Source of the DNA: Fischerella sp. PCC 9605 | Lineage (GTDB): Bacteria > Cyanobacteriota > Cyanobacteriia > Cyanobacteriales > Nostocaceae | Assembly (NCBI RefSeq): GCF_000517105.1 | Contig: NZ_KI912148.1 | Span: 1,172,518 to 1,236,517 of the forward strand | Direction of reading: 5' to 3' | DNA length: 64,000 nucleotides | Shown: in pieces, positions 27,841 to 36,231 of the stretch | Layout of the letters: every line of letters starts with the position of its first letter | How positions within the stretch are numbered: the first letter of the stretch is position 1 | Notes under the pieces: model-generated | Database searches by the model: none | What the model saw: only the letters and a program-made list of their open reading frames with translations | Told to the model about the DNA's origin: nothing | Program-made: the position numbers and the translations under genes

Positions 27841-28254
27841 ATGTTAGTCCAAGAACAGCTAAAACAAATCGGTACAGTAGCTAAAGAAAGTGGCGTACCA
27901 ATTAAAACCATTCGCTACTATGAAGAACTCGGTCTACTCAAAGCATCAGGGAGAACCGAGGGTGGATTTAGATTGTTTGATTCGGATACTTTGTCTCGCT
28001 TGAACTTTATTAAACGCGCCCAAAGTCTTGGTTTGACTCTATTAGAAATTAAAGAATTTTTGAATGTTCACGACCAAGGAGAATTACCCTGCGAACATGT
28101 CAAAGCTAAGCTGCAAGATAAGCTGGTAGCTATCGATGAACAAATCCAGCAACTTCTCATTCTGAAATTAGAGTTAGAAGGGCTACTTTCTGGGTGGGAA
28201 ACAATACCTGAAAGTTCTGAGCAAACAATTTGTCCTATTATTGAACAAGCTTAA
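27841..28254 (+). CDS. MerR-family metal-responsive transcriptional regulator
   Basis: 137 residues. The N-terminal winged HTH is IGTVAKESGVPIKTIRYYEE, then a long dimerisation helix. Cys residues in ELPCEHVKAK and near the end (TICPIIEQA) are placed as in ZntR/CadR/CueR-type metal sensors. It most likely twists the two TTGACT-N20 promoters at 26707 and 27077. Its own gene has no such promoter in the short gap upstream, so it may be read through from the methyltransferase gene. The metal is not known; Zn/Cd/Pb and Cu are candidates. Confidence 0.9.
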   Translation: MLVQEQLKQIGTVAKESGVPIKTIRYYEELGLLKASGRTEGGFRLFDSDTLSRLNFIKRAQSLGLTLLEIKEFLNVHDQGELPCEHVKAKLQDKLVAIDEQIQQLLILKLELEGLLSGWETIPESSEQTICPIIEQA

Positions 28255-28278
28255 ATAATTTGACAATCTATTTATTAC

Positions 28279-28320
28279 CAGCAGATAGACTGGTTAACCA
28301 GTTTATCTGCTGATTTTTTG
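28279..28320 (+). terminator. Strong intrinsic terminator after merR
   Basis: A 15-bp stem, CAGCAGATAGACTGG (28279-28293) / CCAGTTTATCTGCTG (28298-28312), with a TTAA loop and ATTTTTTG after it. It closes the metal-response unit. Confidence 0.9.
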
Positions 28321-28365
28321 TTAAAAAATTATTTATTTTTAAATACACTTAAAAAAAATGACTAT

Positions 28366-29010
28366 TAACGTGAGTTCGACGGGACTAAAAAAGGCAGGAG
28401 GTAGAGCAGGCAAATCTTTTGGGTAAATGTCAATGGCAGGTTTTTTGGGCAAATAGGTATAAGCCGCGCTCACCAGCCATTAAATTCACCAAAAAGTTAA
28501 ATGGACTACGATGACGATCTGGTTCGATTTGACAAATATTTTTGAGATGGTCATAGACCGACTCGCTTAAGCGCACGTTTACGTAACAGAATTTTATCAA
28601 TCAGTTTGATCAAACGATTTTTCATTTTCTTTTTATATTTAGTTACTAACTGCAAACCTCGCTCATATAACTCCTCAAATAATTTTTGAGAAATATATCC
28701 TCTATCACCAAATAGTTTACCAATTAGGTCTTTAGTCATGTCTGGAACTGGTTTGCGGTCATCCACATGAGCTGGAGTTAGTGAAAAGGCGAGTAATTCT
28801 CCACAATCATTAATAATCAAATGCAGTTTAAATCCACGCAGGCCAGCAAAGCTGAATTTTTGCCCCATTTTACTAATCCTTTAAATATCTTGTGAGAATG
28901 TACTCTACAGTTATGACAAACATTAATTGGGGTGGAATCGATAAAGCTAATCCCTGTAATTTCTCCTATACATGTATGTAAAAAGCAATTTTTGGGTTGT
29001 TTCGCTAGGT
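28366..29010 (-). mobile_element. IS982-family transposase remnant, truncated and frameshifted
   Basis: On the minus strand, pieces of an IS982-type transposase run in order: GISFIDSTPINVCHN, then FKLHLIINDCGELLAFSLTP, then VDDRKPVPDMT and IGKLFGDRGYISQKLFEELY, then [20 protein letters not shown], and finally [11 protein letters not shown]. Frames change at about 28870 and again near 28560 and 28460. One outer end carries GTCGAACTCACGTTA (28366-28382 complement), while the opposite end is missing, so the element lost its 5' part. It is non-functional. Confidence 0.75.
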
Positions 29011-29416
29011 TTTCTAGAATAAGTCCCTGCATTCGGATAGGGGTATCTTGACCTAGTATGGCTTCCAAGGTTTGGGCAGCTGCATAAACATAAGCATCGC
29101 CGCTCTTGTCCTTATCTTCATCAATCCGAAAGCTAATTGTTAATCGGACTCGTGACAATGCTTCATCATCTAAAAAGTTTAAAAAACGCTGGATTTGGCT
29201 ATCGTGCCGTTTTTTTTCTTCTTCTAAAGTTGCGATCGATGAATTAACATCATCTTCATCGTTTTCACGTTCGTCTTTCAAATATTGTGCGGCAGCACTG
29301 CACATTTGATCAAAATAATCAGTATTTTCAACTCGTTCACGTGCAGAAATAACTGTCGCCACAGACTTGTCAGATTTTTTAGCCTTCGTATCTCCAGCTT
29401 GAAATGCCATAGGCAC
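29005..29416 (-). pseudogene. Unknown gene truncated by the IS982 remnant
   Basis: The ATG at 29416 opens a frame that reads MPMAFQAGDTKAKKSDK and continues through an acidic helical part (EEEKKRHDSQIQRFLNFLDD) and SFRIDEDKDKSGDAYVYAAA. At about residue 135 it passes into IS982 transposase sequence (FLHTCIGEITGISF). The N-terminal ~135 residues do not match any family I know. The native C-terminus is gone, so this is a disrupted host or mobile gene. Confidence 0.5.
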
Positions 29417-29511
29417 GAGGTTAGAAGTATTGGGTATATTCTAGAAAGCCGTACCTGCTTTTCTAGCAAGCTGTTCGAGTTGCTTATCAGCTTTCAGACT
29501 CGTAATAGTTC

Positions 29512-29656
29512 TCTTAAACTTCTTGTACAGGCAGCAAATCAACTTTCAAGTGGCGAGACAAACGACATCAGCAACCTACAAACCCTCTGTCTGACTTGTA
29601 ACCAAAAGAAAACAGACCACATCGATCCCCGCTCTAGGCGTTATTTTGCACTTTAG
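29512..29656 (+). pseudogene. C-terminal fragment of an HNH endonuclease
   Basis: The frame ends SGETNDISNLQTLCLTCNQK, then KTDHIDPRS. NDISNLQTLC..CN..K is the second half of an HNH nuclease core. The first half with its zinc ligands and catalytic His is absent upstream. A small relic in the IS-rich patch. Confidence 0.5.
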
Positions 29657-29686
29657 ATTAGGATAGATTGTTAGTTTCTGACTTTT

Positions 29687-29932
29687 ATGCCGAACAAGTT
29701 AAATAGCAACCCCCTAAACTTCACTAAAGTTAGTCTGAAGCTTATCTTTGGCAGCTTGATTTTTATGGCTGTTTTAATAGCAGCTTTTCCGTGGTTGTAT
29801 GAAATCAAAACCAAAGCTGGGATCAATATATCCAAAAGTCGCCACGCAGGGCCTTTTTTTGAGAAACACACTCGCGGACTTTTCAAATGTGAGTGGCTTT
29901 ATCCTTACCATTGCGATCGCTCTCCAAAATAA
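29687..29932 (+). CDS. Short single-TM protein, function unknown
   Basis: 81 residues: basic N-terminus, one hydrophobic helix (LKLIFGSLIFMAVLIAAFPW), then a hydrophilic tail ending in HCDRSPK. No family recognised. It sits between mobile-element debris and a repeat, so it may be a genuine small membrane protein or a chance frame. Confidence 0.35.
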   Translation: MPNKLNSNPLNFTKVSLKLIFGSLIFMAVLIAAFPWLYEIKTKAGINISKSRHAGPFFEKHTRGLFKCEWLYPYHCDRSPK

Positions 29933-29989
29933 GAAATAGGGAAACACAGGCAGATTTTGAAAACCTGCCCGTACGTCGAGTTATTTTTA

Positions 29990-30078
29990 CCTTTGTGTCT
30001 TTGTGTCTTAGTGGTGAAAATTTAAACCACAAAGGCACCAAGACACCAAGCAAAATCTTAATTCGCACCTCAACAGGC
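29990..30078. repeat. Inverted-repeat element, short copy B
   Basis: CTTTGTGTCTTTGTGTCTTAGTGG (from ~29993) faces CCACAAAGGCACCAAGACACCAAG (to ~30050), followed by CACCTCAACAGG (30067-30078), which resembles the outer repeat of copy A. It lies between the 81-residue frame and the GH57 gene end. Confidence 0.65.
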
Positions 30079-32856
30079 CTACCCTATTTGACTCGACCAA
30101 TAACTAACATCAACAGCTAACCTTTGTCCTAATTTCAACAAATGACGGTATCTAGTTGTATCCTCGCCATTGGCGATCGCCATCTGACATTGGGGCAAAA
30201 TCTTATTGTATAAACAACTAAAGTATAGTTCCTGGGAGCGATCCAAGGTTATGCCAACATCTAGCTGATATGCGACATCAATCAAGCTTTCCAAGCGTTG
30301 CATCTCTGCATCAAATGTACCATTAACATCGTGTAACAATTGCCAAAGCGATCGCAAAATTAACTGTTCTAACATCTGCTTGCCTTCAGGGATATTTAAC
30401 CGGCAGCGCAGGTGTTTGGCTTCGCTAGCGATCGCCTTTAATTCGAGGATATGACTTACAGTCAGTTGCGGTTCGCTGATATCTTGCTCTAAGGCACGCA
30501 ATGTCGTCATACACCGATAACTCAAAGCAATCTCCGCTGCTACTTGCAACTCTTGCGGTGCTGCTAGTCCATCCCGGTGGAATGCCATCAACACACCATA
30601 ATTATCTCTATAAGTCTGGGTATATAGTTGGTCTAAGCGTGTCAGTGTTTCTTGACTTAGCAATCGCATCAAGCGGTGACGTTCCTCAGCGAAGAGATTC
30701 TCTAAGTTAAATGCTTGATCCCCAAATAATTGCATCATCGTCAAGATAGTGTTAGCTGCACTGGCTGTTTGCAGTGATGCTAATAGTTTTTCTTTCTGTT
30801 GGCTGTAAGTGCGCCTTCCCTCGAAAGGTTGAATGCAACAGTGGAAATCCCAACCTCCTAAATGCAGGACTGCAAACACCAAATGTTCACTTTCCCAAGT
30901 GATTTCTGAGATCAACTTTAAGTGTCCCACTGCCAGTGTTAAAGATCCCAGACGTTGCAGGTGGTAATCTAACTCGTGAACGTCGTAGCAATAAGCACGC
31001 TTTTGATAGGGATGGGAATGTCTGACAGTACAGTTATTGGCAGATCCACCATTGCGCGTTTCGCCTTTGTGATTGTTAAACAGTGAAGCGATCGCGTGAT
31101 GTGCAGCAACTTGCTTAAAAGTGAGCTGCGAAGTCGCCACCAGTTGCCGATAAACTTCTGCGCCGTGTTTAAAGATATCAACATTACTGGGAGCAATAGC
31201 AAGGCGTTTCAGGAAGCCTTTTTCTAACTGCACGCCTGCCACATCTCCCGCCAGTTCCAAAGCCCGGGCGGCATAGCGCAGAACCTGCGTTCCCTCTGGG
31301 CGGGATATTTCTTCAAAAAACCAACCGCAACTAGTGAACATCAGCAAAGCGTGACGCTGCATTTCCAATAGGCGCAAAGCGTCTACTTGTTCTGCATCTG
31401 TGAGTTTGTGGGTTTGATGACGACTGAGGAAGCGGTGAACATTGGCAGGAGAACGATCCAGAATTACCTTGATATACTCATCTCGTGCTAGCCAAGGATC
31501 GCAGAAAAACTGTCTACCGTGTTCTTCGTACACTTCAACTAAGCGATCGCGCAACCAATTCAGGGCATTTCGCAACGGGCGACGCCATTGTTGATGCCAC
31601 TCACCGCCACCACCGCAACCACAATCATCTTGCCATCTGTCAACACCGTGGGCACAACTCCACGCAGTAACTGGCTTTAATTCCACTTCCCAAGTGGGAG
31701 GATTGATGCTGAGATAATGGGCAAAGTTCGTGACTGTCCAACCCCGGTGGGCAAACTCTTTTGTAAAGGCAAATGCCAGAGTTTTCTCAGTTCCGCCCTT
31801 GTGGTGTCCAAAGGTTTCTCCATCTGTCGCCACAGAAATTAACTGGGCAGGACGATGATCCCCACGCACTGCCGAACCGATGCGTCCCGCCAAGTGGCTA
31901 GAACTGTAGAGGACATCGCTAAAGCCCATGTCTCGCGAGATGGGGCCATCGTAGAAAAAGATATCAATGTAGGGAAGAGATTGGCGATCGGGGATTGGTG
32001 ATTGGGAAGTGGGATTTTCTATCTCCCGATCCCCGATCCCCGATCCTTGATCGCCATCTCTGGGAGACAAAGAAACCGTACTTAAAGGAGAAGAAGCAGT
32101 GCTGAGTGTTGGTTTGAGGTAACAGCGATAGGGACGTGTGGGATCGATCTGATTACCACCAACTTCGTGCCATTGTGGATGGGGATTATCTTTGGTAGGT
32201 AGGAGACGGCAACGCTGTGCTTGCGAAGGTGCCAAAACAATAAAGCGAATGCCTTCTTTTACCAAAGCTTCCAGAGTTGGGTAATCTACCGCAGTTTCTG
32301 CCAGCCACATACCTTCGGGATCGCGTTTAAAGCGGGATCGGAAGTCTGCTTTGCCCCAGCGAATCTGCGTATATTGATCCCGTTCGTTGGCAAGAGGCAT
32401 GATGATATGGTTGTATACTTGCGCGATCGCATTGCCGTGACCATGCAAACGCTGACAAGATTTACGATCTGCCTCCAAAATTCGTTGATAAACCTCTACA
32501 TCGTGGCGTTCCAGCCATGACATCAGCGTTGGGCCAATATTAAAGCTCAAATACTCATAATTATTCACGATCCCCACCACTTCGCCTCGGTCATTTAATA
32601 CCCTGGCGAACGCATTTGGGCGATAGCATTCGTGGTGAATTCGCTCATTCCAATCATGAAACGGTGCTGCGCCCGGTTGGCGTTCAATCGCATCCAAATA
32701 TGGATTTTCCCTTGGCGGTTGGTAAAAATGACCGTGTACCGTGACATAAACACCCGTTGCCGCGATCGAGGGATCGTGCATTTTGGTGTTTGTGGAATTT
32801 TCTGGCGATGTCAAATTTGAGCCAGACATGGCTGGCCGTTCAGCAGCAGAAGTCAT
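30079..32856 (-). CDS. Glycoside hydrolase family 57 protein with DUF3536-like C-terminal part
   Basis: 925 residues. The N-terminal half is GH57: VTVHGHFYQPPRENPYLDAI (His motif) and GMWLAETAVDYPTLEAL (catalytic-type Glu). The C-terminal half with LLMFTSCGWFFEEIS and LVFAVLHLGGWDFHCCI is the DUF3536-type region. Such cyanobacterial enzymes are probably alpha-glucan hydrolases or transferases acting on glycogen; activity is not proven. Residues ~253-292 (SPLSTVSLSPRDGDQ, then SQSPIPDRQ) are an in-frame insert from STRR-type DNA at 31980-32060, sitting before the conserved YIDIFFYDGPISRDMGF. No signal peptide. Confidence 0.9.
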   Translation of the reverse strand: MTSAAERPAMSGSNLTSPENSTNTKMHDPSIAATGVYVTVHGHFYQPPRENPYLDAIERQPGAAPFHDWNERIHHECYRPNAFARVLNDRGEVVGIVNNYEYLSFNIGPTLMSWLERHDVEVYQRILEADRKSCQRLHGHGNAIAQVYNHIIMPLANERDQYTQIRWGKADFRSRFKRDPEGMWLAETAVDYPTLEALVKEGIRFIVLAPSQAQRCRLLPTKDNPHPQWHEVGGNQIDPTRPYRCYLKPTLSTASSPLSTVSLSPRDGDQGSGIGDREIENPTSQSPIPDRQSLPYIDIFFYDGPISRDMGFSDVLYSSSHLAGRIGSAVRGDHRPAQLISVATDGETFGHHKGGTEKTLAFAFTKEFAHRGWTVTNFAHYLSINPPTWEVELKPVTAWSCAHGVDRWQDDCGCGGGGEWHQQWRRPLRNALNWLRDRLVEVYEEHGRQFFCDPWLARDEYIKVILDRSPANVHRFLSRHQTHKLTDAEQVDALRLLEMQRHALLMFTSCGWFFEEISRPEGTQVLRYAARALELAGDVAGVQLEKGFLKRLAIAPSNVDIFKHGAEVYRQLVATSQLTFKQVAAHHAIASLFNNHKGETRNGGSANNCTVRHSHPYQKRAYCYDVHELDYHLQRLGSLTLAVGHLKLISEITWESEHLVFAVLHLGGWDFHCCIQPFEGRRTYSQQKEKLLASLQTASAANTILTMMQLFGDQAFNLENLFAEERHRLMRLLSQETLTRLDQLYTQTYRDNYGVLMAFHRDGLAAPQELQVAAEIALSYRCMTTLRALEQDISEPQLTVSHILELKAIASEAKHLRCRLNIPEGKQMLEQLILRSLWQLLHDVNGTFDAEMQRLESLIDVAYQLDVGITLDRSQELYFSCLYNKILPQCQMAIANGEDTTRYRHLLKLGQRLAVDVSYWSSQIG

Positions 32857-33438
32857 GTAGTGTTATCCAAAATCAAAGATACTTGCAGTTGCGCTGATAA
32901 ATATATCCGTCTAACCTTTACAGCGGCATTTCTACAAATGTTAGCGTAAACAAAAGCAATGAGAGAGATGCAAATTCAAAATAGCTATCTGAATATTGTG
33001 GGTAATCTGCGTTATCAAGCAGCCCTATCCCCGAATTCAGGAATAAAACAGCCACTGAAAAAGCCTCTGTGAGAGGTTTTCTCATTGGCAGTGCGAAGAA
33101 ATTTAATTGTCTTTTAATATATTAAACATGATTTTTGATGTAGAATGTACGGAATTTTCAAAAACAATTGCAAAGAAAAGTTGCAAAATCTCCGTAAAAC
33201 TATAATTTATTTTACAAATGTTGCTGCCTGAAGGGAAACAGTAAAAACTCGGAAGCGTTAAACCATATGGTTACGATTATTCTGAAGTCTGGTTGCATAA
33301 TCACGTACTAATTGCTTTTATCTGTGAGATTTTGGCTTAATTTAGTCCATATTCACCAGTAAAAGCAGAAGGCTATTGACCATTGTCTATTGACCGTTGA
33401 CCATTAACTATTAACCATTAACTATTAACCATTGATTA
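32857..33438. other. Divergent intergenic region with hairpin and STRR repeats
   Basis: No gene seen. A hairpin AAGCCTCTGTGAGAGGTTTTC lies near 33060-33082 and could end a short transcript. STRR2-like units (TGACCGTTGACCATTAACTA) fill 33368-33435, directly before the antiporter start. Confidence 0.5.
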
Positions 33439-34530
33439 ATGTCAGGTAAAAACATTCTCTTTTTAGTTCTATTACTGTTTATTCCAGTTTCTGTGCTGGC
33501 TCACTTTTTAGAGTGGGGAGATTTAATAGTTTTCACTACCGCTGGCTTAGCAATTCTGCCCTTAGCAGCTTGGATGGGTATAGCCACAGAAGAAATAGCT
33601 GTAGTAGTTGGTCCTACACTCGGAGGATTTTTAAACGCTACTTTTGGGAATGCTACAGAACTAATTATTGCCCTCATTGCCCTCAGATCTGGGTTAGTAA
33701 ATGTGGTCAAAGCCAGTATCACTGGCTCGATTATCAGTAATTTGCTACTAGTCATGGGTCTGGCCATGCTGTTAGGCGGCCTGCGCCATAAAGAACAGAC
33801 ATTTCAACCGATAGTGGCACGGATGAATGCTGCTGCTATGAATTTGGCGGTAATTGCCATTTTGTTACCAACAGCAATGGACTTTACCTCTTCAGGAATT
33901 AGCGAAAAAACCCTGCAAAATTTTTCTTTGGCAGTGGCTGTAGTATTAATCCTCGTCTACGCCCTGACACTGTTATTTTCTATGAAAACCCACTCCTATC
34001 TTTATGAGGTAGGTATAGCAGAGACAGAGGTTTTAGAAACTTCTCATAGCAAGCCTAATGTTGGGTTGTGGACTGGGGTATTGCTACTATGTACCCTCCT
34101 AGTAGCATTCGAGTCAGAACTACTCGTGGATTCTTTGGAAGCAGCCACATCCCAGCTAGGTTTGACCGCATTATTTACAGGAGTGATTCTTGTGCCTATC
34201 ATTGGCAATGCTGCTGAACACACAACAGCTGTGACTGTGGCAATGAAAGATAAGATGGATCTCTCCCTTTCCGTTGCTGTGGGATCAAGTATGCAGATTG
34301 CTCTGTTTGTAGCTCCTGTGTTAGTAATAGCGGGGAGGTTTTTCGGTCAACCGATGGATTTAGATTTTAGTCCCTTTGAATTAGTGGCTGTGGCTGTATC
34401 GGTGTTAATTGCGAATACTATCAGTTCAGATGGTAAATCGAATTGGCTAGAAGGCACATTACTTTTAGCTGCTTATACACTCTTAGGGTTTGCTTTCTAC
34501 TTCCATCCAATCATTGATGGCATGGGGTAA
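33439..34530 (+). CDS. cax: Ca2+/H+ antiporter (CaCA superfamily, Cax type)
   Basis: 363 residues with about eleven TM helices in two homologous halves. The ion-binding alpha-repeats are GNATELIIALIALRSG in the first half and GNAAEHTTAVTVAMKDKMDL in the second. A short acidic cytoplasmic loop (EVGIAETEVLE) separates them. It exports calcium from the cytoplasm in exchange for protons across the plasma membrane, supporting Ca2+ homeostasis and alkaline/salt tolerance. The ATG at 33439 lies in the STRR tail (CCATTGATTAATG). Confidence 0.95.
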   Translation: MSGKNILFLVLLLFIPVSVLAHFLEWGDLIVFTTAGLAILPLAAWMGIATEEIAVVVGPTLGGFLNATFGNATELIIALIALRSGLVNVVKASITGSIISNLLLVMGLAMLLGGLRHKEQTFQPIVARMNAAAMNLAVIAILLPTAMDFTSSGISEKTLQNFSLAVAVVLILVYALTLLFSMKTHSYLYEVGIAETEVLETSHSKPNVGLWTGVLLLCTLLVAFESELLVDSLEAATSQLGLTALFTGVILVPIIGNAAEHTTAVTVAMKDKMDLSLSVAVGSSMQIALFVAPVLVIAGRFFGQPMDLDFSPFELVAVAVSVLIANTISSDGKSNWLEGTLLLAAYTLLGFAFYFHPIIDGMG

Positions 34531-34658
34531 TTGTTATTGATTGGTTGTTGATTGTTAATTGGTATTTATTCCCAACAACTATCAGCTATCAATAACCAAC
34601 AATTGAAAATCCAGAATACGGTTGAAATCAAAAGAAAACAATTTTATAAAGAGCACGT

Positions 34659-34919
34659 ATGGAAGAAACTCCAAATCAACCACAATCTCTGAGCATGCAA
34701 GCTGTCTCCAATCCAAGCCTACCAACACTGCGTTTTGGTGATTCAGGTGATGCTGTTCGTGTGTTGCAAAAATTGTTATTGTGTAATCGCTACTCTGTCC
34801 GTATCGATGGAAATTTTGGTGCGCTGACAGAGACTGCTATCAAGTCCTTTCAGAACCAACGGAATTTAGTGGCGGATGGAATAGTAGGTTCTCGAACTTG
34901 GCGTGAGTTGACAAAGTAG
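34659..34919 (+). CDS. Small peptidoglycan-binding (PG_binding_1) protein
   Basis: 86 residues: a single PG-binding domain (TLRFGDSGDAVRVLQKLLLC, then RIDGNFGALTETAIKSFQ and DGIVGSRTWRELTK) after a 25-residue hydrophilic leader without a signal peptide. It is closely related to the C-terminal domain of the 35400 gene, with matching FGALTEAAVKAFQN and DGIVG.KTW.ELTK, so the two arose by duplication. The route out of the cell is unclear. Confidence 0.8.
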   Translation: MEETPNQPQSLSMQAVSNPSLPTLRFGDSGDAVRVLQKLLLCNRYSVRIDGNFGALTETAIKSFQNQRNLVADGIVGSRTWRELTK

Positions 34920-35399
34920 ACTTCATAAACTGCCTATACCAAAATTGGAAATTGAGAATTGGGGATTTGGGATTGGATCTATTTATATACCCATTGCCCG
35001 ATGCCCAATGCTCTATGACCGATGCCCTTTGCCTTTTGCCGTGACTGTATATGGGTAAGATATATTACAGTTTACTCGCTTTGTAGCACATTAAAATTGC
35101 ACAAAGCCTAGTATTATAGTCAAAGTGCAAAATTGGGACAATCAGCATGGGGAAAATAAAGATATTATCCCCATGCCTTTATCGTCCTTTTTTGTTTAAT
35201 ACAGCTTGATATCTAACACATATTAGGCATACCTAAATATACTTAATTTTTTATTAGTCATTCCTTAGGGAAGCCAGATACTATCGTCAAGTTTTTTTGA
35301 GATCAGTATCACTTTTTTTAGCTGTTAATATGTACTATTCCGGAATACTAACCTTTTGGTATGTGAAAGAAAATATGGGTGTTAGTAAAATGAAATACA
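34920..35399. other. Gap between two PG-binding genes with STRR repeats and a hairpin
   Basis: STRR1-type words (CCCATTGCCCGATGCCCAATG) at 34980-35045. No coding frame seen. Confidence 0.5.
35145..35190 (+). terminator. Hairpin with perfect 9-bp stem, possible terminator
   Basis: GCATGGGGA (35145-35153) / TCCCCATGC (35168-35176), then CTTTATCGTCCTTTTTTG. It lies 226 bp after the small PG-binding gene. Confidence 0.5.
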
Positions 35400-36164
35400 A
35401 TGAGTGATATAAGCCTACTGATGTCGGGCGTGTTAAAAACAGGACAACCATCTCAGCCCTATGTTCCGGAAAATTCACCGGTTCAGCTCGACAATTACAT
35501 AAAACAGTCAAAACAAAGTCATTTGTCTGAGGTTGTTCCAATACATCAAATCACGCCACCTGAATTCATGTTGTCAGATGGTAATGTGCCTGTTATGCCA
35601 TTAGCGATCGCATCAGATGCACTTGATACATCAGATAGACTAGATAACGATCCTAGATTTAAAAACATTTCAGACTCTGCTAATTTCTCTGAGTCCCAAA
35701 ATTCTCAAGTTGAATTAGAAGACGCTGTTGTCGATAGTCTGGATGACTCAAATGTAAAACCAGAGTTTACCCCAATATCTGAAACTAACCATGTTTTGCT
35801 GGCTTCTAATTCTGTTGTTAAATACAAAACCGTTGTCCAGAATCCTCGCAGCAACCAGCCAATATACTTAGCAGGGGGAGAGTTACCACAGCGTCGTTTC
35901 AGGAATAGACAAACCAGAAGCTACAGGCAGATCGCAAAACTTCCAAGGTACACTGGTTCAGATTTACCAATTCTGCGTTTTGGTTACACAGGAAATGCTG
36001 TTAGGGTTCTACAAAGGCTGCTACTATCTAATGGCTATGCTATTCAAGTAGATGGAGCTTTTGGAGCTTTGACAGAAGCTGCTGTCAAAGCCTTTCAAAA
36101 CCGGCGCAATTTAGCTTCAGACGGAATAGTCGGTCAAAAAACCTGGTATGAGTTAACAAAGTAG
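35400..36164 (+). CDS. Protein with C-terminal peptidoglycan-binding domain
   Basis: 254 residues. The N-terminal ~185 residues are hydrophilic and probably disordered, rich in Asp, Ser and Asn (e.g. SQNSQVELEDAVVDSLDD). A basic stretch (QRRFRNRQTRSYRQIAK) precedes one PG_binding_1 domain at ~195-254 ending DGIVGQKTWYELTK. It is a tandem relative of the 34659 gene. No classical signal peptide is visible. A role in cell-wall or sheath attachment is plausible but unproven. Confidence 0.75.
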   Translation: MSDISLLMSGVLKTGQPSQPYVPENSPVQLDNYIKQSKQSHLSEVVPIHQITPPEFMLSDGNVPVMPLAIASDALDTSDRLDNDPRFKNISDSANFSESQNSQVELEDAVVDSLDDSNVKPEFTPISETNHVLLASNSVVKYKTVVQNPRSNQPIYLAGGELPQRRFRNRQTRSYRQIAKLPRYTGSDLPILRFGYTGNAVRVLQRLLLSNGYAIQVDGAFGALTEAAVKAFQNRRNLASDGIVGQKTWYELTK

Positions 36165-36231
36165 TCATTTGTCCTTTGTCCTTTGTCCTTAGTAAATGAC
36201 AAATGACAAATGACCAATAACAAAAAACTAA
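36165..36231. repeat. STRR2-type repeats
   Basis: TTTGTCCTTTGTCCTTTGTCC followed by AATGACAAATGACAAATGACC, complementary halves between two convergent genes. Confidence 0.7.
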
